This document shows, piece after piece, positions 12,681 to 24,506 of a DNA stretch of 64,000 bases; the stretch's first letter is position 1, and every line of letters starts with the position of its first letter. Source of the DNA: Chlorocebus sabaeus (taxonomy: Eukaryota > Chordata > Mammalia > Primates > Cercopithecidae). Under the pieces are notes generated by a model. It ran no database searches. It was not told the origin of the DNA and was given only the letters and a program-made list of their open reading frames with translations. The stretch lies in the NCBI RefSeq assembly GCF_047675955.1, contig NC_132910.1, forward strand, positions 113,505,143-113,569,142. Direction: 5' to 3'. The position numbers were made by a program, and so were the translations under genes.

Positions 12681-15349
12681 TAGATACTTTATAAAACAGT
12701 GATGGCAATGTGAATGAACACATATTTGGTTTGAAGAAATAAAAATATTGTGATGCGCCTAGAATATGAGAAAAATGGTGTAAAGAGAATGCATAAACAG
12801 AATACTTTGCATAATCCAAACTATAAGAATCTGACAATTAAAAAAGGAAAAAAAAAAGCAAATGTCACTACATTTTATGAGTTTACATCAAATTCACTTC
12901 TCTATACTTCTGAAAATCCAACCTATAAGGTTTTTAAAATCAAGATAGTCAAACTTCCTATGTTGAGAACCTCTTTTTCTGTTCATTAATTCTCAAGGGT
13001 GTTAAGCAGTGACTGAGTAATGTTAGTACATTATTCCAGTAGCATGTAATGTAAATTATGCAAGTCTACAAGGTGAGCTAGCTTTAACAACACCTGTGTT
13101 CCTCCTAATGACTCAACACATTTCAGAGAGGCATTCTCCTTTTGAATTCTTTGTACTATATTTCCAAATGTTAAGATGAATTATCTTATATTTAGAAGAT
13201 GGAAACAAGACAGGAGTTGGCCTTTTAAAAAATCTTAAACCCTGTTCTAATTCAGTGGATTGACTCGTTCTTAGTTGTTTATTTTGCTTTAAATATAACA
13301 CTAAAGACTTTTTTAAATTAAGGAAAATATTTATCTCTTAGGTTTCAACTCATTTCCTTACTTAAAAATTTCATTACAATAAGATTCTTATGTTTGTTTT
13401 GTTTTTTCATTCTCAATTATTTACTCTTCTTTTAATGGTCTTAATATAGTATGGTAGCTTCTTGAATGCAACAACTTAAATTTTCATTTTAAAGAACAAT
13501 ATAAGTTAGGATTTTTAGCTTAATTGTTAGACATAGTAAGAATTCCAAGGTTTAGAAATAAGAATGATTGCAAAAGCACATCAATAAATGTACCTGATGA
13601 TAGACACAGTCTCCGTCACGCATAAAGTAAAAGAATAGAATTTGGGGAGTGAAATCTGACGATCTGCCAATCAATTAAAAGATCATTGCACTAGTTCAGG
13701 GCACCCATAAAGATTCACTCAACTATATATATGTAAACAAATCATTGCATTTAAATTCCAACACTGAATCCTGTTCCTGATATAAAGTATACAGAGGCGA
13801 TTGCTTGATGCTTACTGATTAAACTGTAGTATCAAGGTTTTCAGAGCCTGCTCTTCTTGCGCCAAGCACTTCAATCTTTTTGTTATATTGTCTCTTTCTT
13901 AAACTTAAAGGATGAATAATCATGGTCCACCAAATATTAATAGCATAATAGCATTAATAGAATATCTATGAATCAGAGCAAATCTATTCTCAAATATAAG
14001 ATTTGTTGTCCAACTAAACTAATAAGCCTATGATGTCAAAATTATTTAGTAATCCATATTAATCTCAATAACAAAGCTTCAGATGATATATCCAGGTAAG
14101 TTGTATTCTGTATTTGTTCCTTTAAAATTAAAACAACTATTTATTCCTCATAAAAATTGAATAAATTATTGATTATGCTTTATCTTCTTTTTAAATAAAT
14201 GTACATTTTGTCTTAACCACTTTGTTTTTGGCATCTATCATCACATTAATTACACTGTTATTACTTCTCGTTTTTCTATACTTTCTCACATTGTTTCCTT
14301 CCATGGGAGCCCAGCCCCCATCTGTTTACCCTGATACACAGATTTCTGTTCTGGAACACAGCAGTATTCCTTATGCCTGCTGTTTTTCCTAGCAATTCAT
14401 CCCTTCGTTCTAGGCCATTCTTAGTCCCAAAATGGTGAATGCTAAGATATCAGTACTAGAGTGTGAGTTTTTATTCTTTTTTTCTCTTTACTTATAGCAA
14501 CAAGTTTGAATAGCCAGAGTTTCACAAGGTTCCTCTTATGACAAACATATATATATATATTCCTGTTATGACAAACACTTGGAAACCAGAAGTTAGCTAA
14601 GTAGTCTTTGATTGTGAATTAGTCTTTACTTGACTGCCTATTTTATTTCATTCTCATGAGAAAAAGCCAATAACTATTACTTTAAACTATTACTTTTCCT
14701 TTACATCATTATTTTAGAAATAAAATTATCTTTTATGCATTTAAAATTGTAGCATGAAATACAAAGTAAAATATCAGCCAATAAAGCATTATGCACTCCT
14801 GTGTTATAAATTATGACCCTCATTCTAAAAGGTGAATATAGCTTAAAAATACCTAATTTCAAAATACATTGTTAAGAAAAGGGCCTTTGACATGTGTTAC
14901 AGTTTTTAAAATGGTACTGCGATAGATTTTCTCTAAAAGTAGCATTGACATATGTGCATACAAATTAAATAATATATATTTTTCTTATAATTAGAACAAG
15001 TTTACAATGCGTATGAATGAAATACTCTGTACAAAGTAAAACGATGTAAACTCAGGGGCAATTAGTCATTGAGAATCTTTGTGTTTTTTAATTTTCAAAT
15101 TACAGATAATTTTTTAAAAACTTCAGCCCCAGCCTTTCACATATTCATTACTTATCAAGATGCAAATATTAATAGCTCATTTTTTCTCTGAAAACAATCT
15201 AATTGCCCTTAAAGAAATTTTTAAAAAAATCAAACTCATAGAAATGGCTGACTTTTCCAACTTAAAAGCATTGCCATCGAAGATAAAAAGCAAAAAGATA
15301 ATGCAATGTAAGAACTGGAAACAAGGCTACTGCTCTTGACTTCATGATT
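12681..15349. other. AT-rich interval, no supported gene
   Basis: About 2.7 kb without recognised genes. A short local duplication (ttatgacaaacat repeated around a (TA)n run) lies at 14535-14575. Reading frames reach only about 79 codons and have low complexity. Confidence 0.5.
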
Positions 15350-15664
15350 CATTTGCTTTGTTTTTTATTTTTTGACGGAGTCTTGTTGTGCCTCCTCAGC
15401 CTGGAGTGCAACGGCACGATCTCGGCCCACTACAACCTCCGCCTCCCAGGTTCAAGCGATTCTGCTGCTTCAGCCTCTTGAGTAGCTGGGATTACAGGCG
15501 TGCACCACCATGCCTGCCTAATTTTAGTATTTTTTAGTAGAGACGGGGTTTCACCATGTTGGCCAGGCTGGTCTCAAACTCCTGACTTTATGTGATCCAC
15601 CCGCCTCAACTTCCCAAAGTGCGGGATTAGAGGCATGAGCCACCGCGCCCAGTCCATTTGCTTT
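15350..15664 (-). mobile_element. Alu SINE, minus strand, with target-site duplication
   Basis: Reverse-oriented Alu: T-rich tail, gacggagtcttgttgtg, gcctcctgagtagctggg-type text, agacggggtttcaccatgtt, ending gagccaccgcgcccag. It is flanked by the 10-bp direct repeat catttgcttt at 15350-15359 and 15655-15664, the expected L1-machinery target-site duplication. Confidence 0.97.
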
Positions 15665-16261
15665 TATATGTTATTTTCCAATATTAAAAACAATTATTTA
15701 AAAGTTTGGCGAAACATTTCCTTTGACTCTTAATTTGTAACTATTTTTTGAAGGAGATTTTTGCATTAATAGAATTGTCTAAACATTTCCCGAATCTTCA
15801 CAATATATTTTACTTGGCGGAAAAATCATTTCACCTAAATTTCCTCTTACTCAACACATTTAATCCAGATATAATAAATTGAAACTATAATTGATTAAAG
15901 AATGAAATTATTATAATCTATAATTTAATCCAGTTTAGTTTATTAAGAGTTTCACGAATGAATTAGACTTGTTTCAGATTGTATCCTAATGACCTATTTT
16001 ATTAGATAGTCCTCACAATACCTAATAAAATAGACATTTATCTCTGAAAAAGCAATACTAATTCTGAACATCTTGGATAATATTTTCACCCTATTCAAAA
16101 TTTTCTGGGGATATAAAAGCTATTTTGAAGAGACCAGAGCCATTGTACTATTCAAGACCTGTATGACTGACTTGCTACAATTACTCATAATTGAAACTTA
16201 TTTAGTTCTAGGGTATTTAGTGTTCTGAAAATTGTTGTGAGGTATTTTTGAAGCACCTATG
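15665..16261. other. AT-rich interval
   Basis: No gene or recognised repeat in about 0.6 kb between an Alu and an LTR. Confidence 0.5.
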
Positions 16262-16322
16262 TTGTCTGGAGGATAAAGCCAGAGTCACATACCAGGAAAA
16301 TTTAGGACCTGAGGAGTTTAGG

Positions 16323-16659
16323 AGCAGAGGGGTGTGTGTATGTGTGTGTGTGTTTTGAGATGGAGTCTCGCTCTGTCACCCAGGCTGGAGTGGAGTGGCG
16401 TGATCTCAGGTCACTGCAACCTCTGCCTTCCGGGTTAAAGTGATTCTCCTGCCTCAGCCTCCTGAGTAGCTGGGACTACAAGTACACGCCACCACACCCA
16501 GCTAAATTTTTTTGGATTTTTAGTAGAGACACGGTTTCATCATGTTGACCAAGATGGTCTTGATCTCTTGACCTCATGAGAGGTCTACCTGGGCCCTACC
16601 TGGGCCTCCCCAAGTGTTTGGATTACAGGCGTGAGCCACCAAGCCCACTGAAGCAGAGG
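16323..16659 (-). mobile_element. Alu SINE, minus strand, with (TG)n at its tail and a TSD
   Basis: Reverse Alu (gagatggagtctcgctctg to gcgtgagccaccaagccca). Flanking duplication agcagagg at 16323-16330 and 16652-16659. The place where a poly(T) (tail complement) should stand is instead a (TG)n run with one TA interruption, 16331-16353. Confidence 0.95.
16331..16353. repeat. (TG)n microsatellite at Alu tail
   Basis: Alternating T and G with a single TA interruption, replacing the A-tail complement of the neighbouring Alu. Microsatellites commonly nucleate in Alu tails. Confidence 0.9.
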
Positions 16660-17130
16660 TTTAATCGGTAGAAGAGAAAGAGAAACAGCTCCCTGTGTAG
16701 AGGAAGGGGTCTCCAGACTGGAAAGGACTGCCTGGTGGCCAATGCACTGAGTTTTATAGTCCAGGTTGAGGAGGTGGTGTCTCGTTTACATAGGGCTCAC
16801 AGATCGGTTCGATCAGATATGATGGTTAAATAGTGCATGGGAAAGGCTGGTCACCCCACCCTAATGTTCTTATGCAAATGGGTTTTCCAAATGATCAGAG
16901 CCATCTTATTTGCTCATTACAATATAGGTGGCTGGCAGAGAAGGGAAGACGGAGCCACCATTTTGAAAATGTCCAGTTCTTAGTTCCTACTTGCATTCAC
17001 CATGCAAGCTCCCTACTTGCAGTCTGCTCTTTGTTAGAAAATGATTTGGGGCTGCTTTTCATTAAAAAGAAAAGTCTTACCAACGCCCATGCCCTTGCTG
17101 TCTGCCTCATTAATTCTTTCTTAACTCTTA

Positions 17131-18217
17131 TATCATTTTTGCACATTATGAGATTTACATGTTAGCTAAAACGTTTATGTAGATATTATTTTCTAGCATA
17201 TAAGCTATAACAAAATTCAGTTAAAATGAAGCATTCTCAAATCAAATGCTTTGAAATGTGAACTCACATTCACTTGCTTATGGACTAATGAATTTTATAT
17301 TGTTCTAACTGTGCAGATTGAGAACAGTTCAATGTAATTGAAATCTGTATCAGCAGAGTCTGGATAATCACTTGCTCTAACAGCAGTTGGCTGGTTGTTT
17401 TTTTCTTTTGTAGTTGAAGCCAGCCAACTTTAGGCTCTCTTAAAATAAAATGTTTAAAGTAGGTCACAGTTTTCTGATTCTTCCTGTTGCTAAGGTTATA
17501 ATTCATATTAGAATATTGTTTAAAGAAGAGGCCATTTAAATCAACTATTTCCTGAGCATTTTGCTTTAACATAATAATCTTTATGACACCCATGATTTAA
17601 AGCTGTTATTTAGCCAAGGTCATGATGGTGATGTCATGCTTCTTGTTGTCCAGGTGAAGCAGCTTATAATGAGCCTAAGACTGTCCTTTCCTTGGAGAAC
17701 ATCACAAAACAAGCATGGACCCTGTCTTCTTACATATATTATGAAATAACGTAAATATGTTTCCTGACCATAGAAAAGAAAAGTTTTGTATTGGTCTTTT
17801 ACCAATAAAACACATATATAAGATGGTAAAATATAAAATTAAATAGAGCTAATTGTTTCATTTACACAGGGTTTCTTTAAATTACTTGATTATAAGAGTA
17901 AGTTGGGACTTTTGTTTAAAATGCACCTCCCCAAACACCTCCAGTCTTTAGAGTGTCTGGGAAATGGTCTATAAATTTGTATTTTTAATAAGTATCCCTA
18001 GGTGATCCTAATCATCAGTGGTTTAATGGACATTCTGCATTAAGGAACAAATAAACTACAACAATCTGGTGAAAATGCAAACAACAAACCTGAAGTCATT
18101 ACAACTTAGGTAAATTGAATCACTCATTATGTATGTAATTTTTGGAGAATAATATGAAGATGAGCATTACAAGCCAAGATCCCTAGGCAGGAATCCTGGG
18201 TTGAGAGGAGGCGTATC
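17131..18217. other. AT-rich interval with a MER5-like relic
   Basis: No gene. Around 17935-18030 the text aatgcacctccccaaa and ctaggtgatcctaatcatca matches the end blocks of the hAT-family MER5 miniature transposon; the copy is partial. A 102-codon minus-strand frame at 17285-17593 has no recognisable domain. Confidence 0.45.
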
Positions 18218-18530
18218 TCGGTTCATTTGGGCTATTATAACAAAAGAACACAAACTGGGTGGGTTATCACCAACAGAAACTTATTGCCACAGTACTAGAG
18301 GCTGAGAGATCCAAGATGAAGGAGCCAGAAGATTCCATCTGGTGAGGCAGCTGTCTCTTCTCACTGTATCCTCTTCAAGGTGGTAAGGACAAACAAGCTC
18401 TCTTAGGACTTTTCATAAGGGCACTAATCCCATTCATGAGGATTCCACCCTCATGACCAAATCATCTTCCAAAGGCCTCTCCTTCCAAACTCTTCACCTT
18501 GGGGTTAAGATTTCAGCATATGAATTTTGG
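18218..18530 (-). mobile_element. MLT1-type LTR (ERVL-MaLR), minus strand
   Basis: Reverse complement of an MLT1 LTR: gggctattataacaaaa, aactgggtgg, ccacagtactagaggctg, agatccaagatgaaggagcc, cataagggcactaatcccat, tcatgaggattccaccctca, and aagatttcagcatatgaatt. The 5' end of the LTR (rightmost here) is cut by the Alu that follows directly. A solo relic of an ancient retrotransposon. Confidence 0.8.
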
Positions 18531-18535
18531 AGAAC

Positions 18536-18724
18536 TGGGTCTCGCTCTGTTGCGCAGGTTGGAGTGCAGTGGCGCCATCTTGGCTCACTGCAACTGTTGC
18601 CTCACTGCAACCTTTGCCTCCTGGGCTCAAGTGATTCCCCTGCCTCAGTCTCCCGAGTAGCTGGGATCCTACCTTGGCTTCTCAATGTGCTGGGATCACA
18701 GGCATGAGCCACCACACCTTGCTG
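18536..18724 (-). mobile_element. Alu fragment, minus strand, internally deleted
   Basis: It begins tctcgctctgttgcgcagg and ends tcacaggcatgagccacca. It is about 190 bp, lacking most of one monomer, and contains a local duplication of ctcactgcaac. It interrupts an MLT1 LTR. Confidence 0.9.
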
Positions 18725-18739
18725 GGGGTGTTACCAGTG

Positions 18740-18792
18740 TATCGAAAATTTTGAAAGCTCTTCAGGTGATTCCAATGTGCAGCCAGTGTTCT
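18740..18792. mobile_element. Possible MER5 terminal fragment
   Basis: The stretch agctcttcaggtgattccaa followed by tgtgcagccagtgttctc matches the terminal block of MER5A. Only about 50 bases, so the call is weak. Confidence 0.4.
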
Positions 18793-19609
18793 CTCTTGTT
18801 TCAAATATTACACGGGGAGAGCTACATTTAGTGTGAACCAAGTTAAACTTCAATATTTGATCTCATGTGGATTGAGAAAAACTTGTAAACTTCACTTTCA
18901 TTTCTGGATCATTGCACTAATCTATAAGCCCTACAGTTAGAAGTTAATTTTAGTAATCATATTTTTATACTGTGATCTGAATATCTAAATAGCATTATAA
19001 ACTCTATTATTACTTTAAATATTTTTATATGTAATTTGAAGTTTGTTTATAGATAAGTGTAACTGCTAATAATGATAGTTGAGTTTCTTCCCTTTAAATA
19101 CTTATTTTTTTCATCTATTTATTTTCATTACCAGCATAGCTAAGACCTTCAAACTCAATATTGTCTGTGGTGGTTCCTGATTTTGACAGGACCACGTCTA
19201 ATGTTTCATATTAAGATTTATGCTTGCTGTAGGTTTTTGACAGATTCACATTATCAGACTAAAGAAATCTCCTTTTATTCCTAATTTTCCAAAAATTATA
19301 ATAATCTACTGATGCTTATATGATCTTGATATTTATTGCATATCATTTTCTTAATTTTATTTTTATTTACTTTCATTATTCTCATTGTCTGAATTTATTA
19401 TTTTTCTAATTCAGTTAGAACCTTATTTCACTAATTTTTCATGTTTTTGTTTGCTTATTATAAACATCTGTGACTATTAAATTTCCTTCACATATTATAT
19501 CCACAAGGTTTACATTAATATTTTCCTTTTCTTTTAGTTACAAATACTATTTGACCAATAAATAATTTTAAAAATCCAATTTAAATAATTGAAGACATAT
19601 TAGCTTTTC
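18793..19609. other. AT-rich interval
   Basis: No gene or confidently named repeat in about 0.8 kb. Confidence 0.5.
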
Positions 19610-21310
19610 TTTCCTTTTGGAGCTTAATTTTCATTAAGAAAAATTTCAAATATATAATAAGGAGATAAATAGTAAACCCCTATGTACCCAATAATGAACT
19701 GAAACAGCTAGTAATTTAAGGTCATATTTTCTTCTTTTACTCCAATTACTCTCACCTCACAACCTCACTCATATATTTTAAAATATTTATCATTTACCTC
19801 AAAGATACAGCAAAAGCATACATCATTTTTTGTAATCTATAGTTGCTTCAGTATATACATAGCTAAAGATTAGCAATTATCACCTAATGTTATCAAATAT
19901 TCAATTACTTTCAAATTTCTCTGATTTTCAGTTTTTCAATTCAGAATCAAAACAAGGCCCACACTTTACATTTGGGGTTATAAATATATAGATATTTTAT
20001 ATTATAGATTATAATATAGATATACTTTATAGATTCACATAGATTACATTTTGGAGTATACATTATATTTTATATATTTTTAAATATTCATTATTTATCT
20101 CAAAGATAAAGCCAAAGCATACATCATACTTTCTAACCTGTTGTTGCTTCAGTATATATCTAGCTAAAGTAAAAGTCAGTAATTATCACCTAATCTTATC
20201 AAATATTCATTTACTTTCAAATTTCTCCAATTTTCAATTGTTCAATTCAGAATCAAAACAAGGTGCATGCTTTGTATTTGATTAATACAGTAATTAAGTC
20301 TATGTGTTTAATCTATATGTTTCATGTGGCTTAAAAAACACAAAAGTACTTTTTGAAAAAAAAAAAGTTTAAAAAGTGGATAGTTTGTTTTGTAAGATTT
20401 TTCAGATCATAGATTTTGTAAATTGCACCCCAAAAGTGCCCCTTTCCTATGTTCTATATTCCCTCTACACTTACAGATAGATCAAATCTAGGTTTGATTT
20501 TTTAAAAGAATACTACTTATTCATAGGTAATGCCATATGTATCTTAAAGGCATCACATCAAACGCGCTTCTGGTTGTCTCTTTCGAGATGTTAATACTGA
20601 CTCAGGTGTTATCACCCTCTTCCTTTCAATATAAAATTTCCCAGCAACCTTTCACATAAAAGGCAGCCCTTGAAGATCATTGCCTTGATTTACTATTTCA
20701 TTAGGGTTTACAAACTGATGATACTCTAACTCTATTAATCTTTCTGCATTTATTTTCTGAAATTCTTCTGTAAAGAGTAACATTTCCTTACCACCTATTA
20801 GGTTACTGTAATTTATAGATCTAGTGGGAAAGGTTAAATATTTAATGACTTTTCTTAGCAGTTTTCAGAATAACGAGGTGGTTTGTAAGCAAATCCAAAT
20901 GTGAACAGCTTCGTTAGAATGTTTTTGTTCACTGTCATTAATAACTCGTAGATTTTAACATATTTATTATCTTTCATTTGACTGTAGTTTTTATTCTTTC
21001 CATTGTTTAAATTAGCCCACATTTTGCTCATGGGAGCCCCTTCAATATGGTTCAGATATCTTTTGATATGACCCCAGAAGTATTTGCTTTTTGTCTTTTT
21101 CTACTTCAGGCTCATCTTGTATATTTCCTATTTCAGATTGAAGTTATGTATTTCCGCTGTCCGCTCCTTTTTAGTAGAAAATGGCATTTACAGGACATTG
21201 TATGAGAGCATGGGATGCTCATTATTACTGGGTAATCGTTTTTCCTAGACCTATTTAGAGAAAATACACTACATTCACCGATATTGCTAACTCAAATTTA
21301 AGATGGTATT
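19610..21310. mobile_element. Ancient interspersed repeat, probably L1M-derived, long
   Basis: A continuous, strongly diverged medium-reiterated sequence. Familiar blocks in order: taaacccctatgtaccca (19673), cacctaatgttatcaaatat, aattcagaatcaaaacaagg, aggcatcacatcaaac, tggttgtctctttcgagatg (20572), atttcattagggtttacaaa, ttctgtaaagagtaacattt (20767), tgggagccccttcaatatgg (21032), aggctcatcttgtatatttc (21108), tgctcattattactgggta. I recognise the string of blocks as a common old human repeat but do not fix the subfamily or orientation. It contains a tandem duplication, listed separately. Confidence 0.55.
19771..20276. repeat. Two tandem copies of about 205 bp, period about 300 bp
   Basis: Copy 1 at 19771-19975 and copy 2 at 20071-20276 share long matching stretches (aaagata, gcatacatcat, gttgcttcagtatata, aattatcacctaat, ttatcaaatattca, actttcaaatttctc, aattcagaatcaaaacaagg). 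The spacing is 301 bases at the left and 306 at the right, so small indels have accumulated. The consensus of the surrounding repeat would hold this segment once, so it is a local duplication, old judging by the mismatches. Confidence 0.75.
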
Positions 21311-21525
21311 TTTACTAAGTTTTTGTTTCTTCTACACTTATGTTTGTGGTTTCCAATAACTTAAATGTAAATACTTGTTTCATCCACATATCATTTTATA
21401 TTGGCATTTAAAATACATCGTACATTATTTTAAAAACTACATATTTTGGTTCATATGTAATATATAAAATTGAAAAGAGTGATTCCAGTATTATTACTAA
21501 TAATAGTATTAAAAACAGATTAAAT

Positions 21526-21837
21526 TTTTTTGTTTTTGTTTTTTTGTTTTTTTTTTGAGATGGAGTCTCGCTCTGTCGTCCAGGCTGGGATGCAGTGGTG
21601 CCATCTTGGCTCACTGCAAGCTCTGCCTCTCGGGTTCATGCCATTCTACTGCCTCAGCCTTCCAAGTAGCTGGGACTACAGGTGCCTGCCACCATGCCCG
21701 GCTAATTTTTTGTATTTTTAGTAGAGACGGGGTTTCACCACATTAGCCCAGATGGTCTCCATCTCCTGACCTCTTGATCCACTCGCCTTGGCCGCCCAAA
21801 GTGCCGGGATTACAGGTATGAGTCACCACACACTGCC
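21526..21837 (-). mobile_element. Alu SINE, minus strand
   Basis: Full-length reverse Alu: tail complement of T runs broken by G, gagatggagtctcgctctg, cactgcaagctctgcctct, gtatttttagtagagacg, ending tatgagtcaccacacactgc. The antisense frames (about 63 codons) are Alu artefacts. No target duplication was resolved. Confidence 0.97.
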
Positions 21838-24179
21838 AATGTTTGTTTTTTTACAACCTTAAGCTATATTCTACTGTCTATGCTGCATATATTGCTGTGT
21901 CTCAAAGTCACTTGAAAGAATTCTTTTCTGTGGAATTAGACCATAACATATTAATCATAGTCATCTTAAATTCTAACAGTCTTGGCATGTAGGTGAAATC
22001 TGAGTCTGGTTCTGTGGATTGCTTTTCTCTTGACACTTAGTTTTCTTGTGTGTTTTGGTGTGTCATAGTTTTCATTAAATAATGAGTACCATCTACAGAA
22101 TAGTAGAGATTGAAGTAGTTTCAACACACACCTCTTTTTATGTCAGATTGCAAATAGGTGTGGTTGAAGCCATTGAATGAGTTGAGCTGGGCTTGGTGCA
22201 CCACAGATTTCCCATTACTCAAGATGAAATGCTGCTACTTGGTGTTTAGTGTGAGTTTTAAATAAACTGAAAGTTTCTATCAGTGTTTTTGCTGCACCCT
22301 CAGCTTTTCCCGAGGCCCTGCACCTGTATGACACAGATGCGGTAGTTAGACACAACCCGGGAAATCAGCGGCTATTGTTTGTTACTTAACTCAAAGCTCA
22401 TGATTAGGACCAGATGGGGTTGTGCAGCTCTGCGCCAGCCATAGTCTTAGAGAGGCCACTTGTGCTCTTGGCACAAGAGAGGGGCTTCCTCAGTGTTTCT
22501 GACACTTCCCCATGGTGGCTGAAATCTGCTTTGAGTCAGTGGAGTGTTTTGGGGAGTGCTCTGGTGTTGGAGCAAGTTTCCCGTCCGTTCTCTTGGCTGT
22601 AGATGATCTCTGCTTCATGTTGGTGCAGAACTCCTGGTATGCAAAGGGTTTTTACCCTTTCTACATCAGCAGATGGTTGTGTTGGCTTTTATAATTTCTA
22701 TTTTAAACACGGAATACATTCATCTTAATGTTTTTCTGTTTGTAGGTCCAAATGTCATCTTTGTTGTTTTGCTCACAACCTTACGGTACCTTGTGATATC
22801 ACACATTCATAATTTTTATTGATAGTTCATATTTTGTTAAACATAAGCTGTAGGAATTCTGAATATATAAATGATGTGTGCTTTCAATCAAAGTATTTCT
22901 ACTTGGTTCAGAAGAGAAGGCGAAAAAGGGGTGCGGAGATTGAATTCACTAGCAGTCTTTTAAGAGAGGTTTCCTGAAAACCCCATGCTACATCCCTTAT
23001 GGCTCATTGGCCAGATATTAGTCAAATGGATACCTCCAGTGGCAACGGGATCTGAGAAAGGTAGCATTTACTCTAAACGGTTAAAATATAAAATTGTATT
23101 ATGTAAAAAGAAGGCAAAAATGCACATTGGGCTAGTCAGCTAGCATTCTTTGCAAAAAAAAAAAAAAAAAGTTAGGCACCTATAACACACGATTACTTTA
23201 TTTCACTTCAATTTTTACAAAAATCATTCAAGATTCAAGTAATCTGTTACTTACTTCTTTAAGAACCCCGTAAAACAGAAAATTAGTTCTCTACCCCTAG
23301 TTTTTGTTTTAGGATATATATTACAAAACTCAGTCTTAGAGATTGTATGAGATGCCCAAGATAACACTGTTTTTAAAGGCAGTATTACATGCTCTTTCTC
23401 TAGGGAAATAAGTAAAGAATCCTACATTAGGTGCTACAAATCTGAGATTTTTAAAATTTTTTTCCCGGTAATAGTTCTATAACCTTATACTTCTCTGAGC
23501 TTCAATACTTGCAGCTAAAAATAAGCACTCTAATTCTTAGAGTTATGAATTGCAAATGAGAAAATGCGAGAAAAATGCTGTGACAGCAAAGGAGTGCTGA
23601 AAACCAGTATGCAACAGAATAGTAGGATACATCCACCTCTTACAAATTATTAAAATAATTAATATACATGAAATATTGTCCACATATTGCCTAAAGCATT
23701 GCTAGCAATTGATAAATATTTGTTAAAAAATTAAAAGCTTGAATATTTGTGGTATATATATTTGGTTTTTATTGATGCACTTTTCTCTGCATTTTCAGGT
23801 ACATGAATGAGCTAACCTTAGGCATCCACTTATCTAAGGATTGTGGATAGGTGGGGAAATTCAGTTTGCTAAGATAACTGGAAAGCAAAGGGAATAAGTT
23901 AAAATTAACCTTCTAAATTAAAAAATACTTTCCAGAATTATCAGAATTTCTTTGGAGTAGAAAATTTCTGTAAATGTACTTCTCATTTTATGTAGTGACA
24001 GCTAGTCTAGTTACTAGTCCATCGAGTTTCTTCCATAGTATAGTTAGGATATCAGTTTCTCTGAGGACTCTCAGCCAATAAAGCTTGTTATATTAAGATG
24101 GAAAGGCTCTTGTGTAGAGAAATTTAAAAACTTGAAACGCTCACCTTCCAGTAGGAGGTATACGGAATTGTGTTCAGAT
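21838..24179. other. Unrecognised interval, GC slightly raised at 22270-22650
   Basis: About 2.3 kb with no supported gene. The block 22270-22650 is less AT-rich than its surroundings, and two overlapping 60-codon frames cross it without any domain; it may continue the ancient repeat to the left. A poly(A) run of about 18 lies near 23153-23170. Confidence 0.45.
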
Positions 24180-24506
24180 GTTTGTCCAGATCTTTGTCTC
24201 AGACCTACTTGTAATCTGGGTGGGCACAATCTATTCAGATGCCAGTGTGGCTAGAATATAAGCAGGCAGAAAAATGTGGAAAGAAAGAGTGGTCTAGCCT
24301 CCTGGCCTACATCTTTTTCTCAGGCTGGATGATTCCTGGCCTCGAACATTGGACCCAAGTTCTTCAGTTTTGGGACTGGGACTGGCTCTCCTAGCTCCTC
24401 GGCTTGCAGACAGCCTGTTGTGGGACCGTGTTATTGTGTAATACTTAATAAACTCCCCTTTTTATATATTTATATATACTAGTTAGTTCTGTCCGACTAA
24501 TACAGT
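24180..24506 (+). mobile_element. MLT2-type LTR fragment (ERVL LTR), plus strand
   Basis: 3' two-thirds of an MLT2 LTR: aatctgggtgggcacaatct, gctagaatataagcaggcag, ctggatgattcctggcctcg, aagttcttcagttttggg, cagcctgttgtgggac, aataaactcccctttt and the terminal tagttctgtccgactaatac. It is the same LTR type as the one at 45.8-46.3 kb. AATAAA is kept near 24448. Confidence 0.85.

Larger units (their letters stand above)
16262..17130 (-). mobile_element. ERV-type solo LTR (minus strand), interrupted by an Alu
   Basis: Read on the minus strand, this has the order expected of a retroviral LTR: a U3-like region with accattttgaaaatgtcc on the plus strand (near 16955), a TATA-like tataaaact (plus-strand agttttatagtcc near 16750), about 90 bases later a polyadenylation-like attaaacctctgct (plus strand near 16658), and a U5-like end. 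An Alu is inserted with a duplicated agcagagg. Boundaries are approximate and the family is unresolved, class I ERV likely. The 110-codon plus-strand frame at 16833-17165 lies in this LTR and is not supported as a gene. Confidence 0.5.

Noticed and set aside
16833..17165. 110-codon plus-strand frame
   Set aside because: It lies antisense in an ERV-type LTR; no protein family resemblance.
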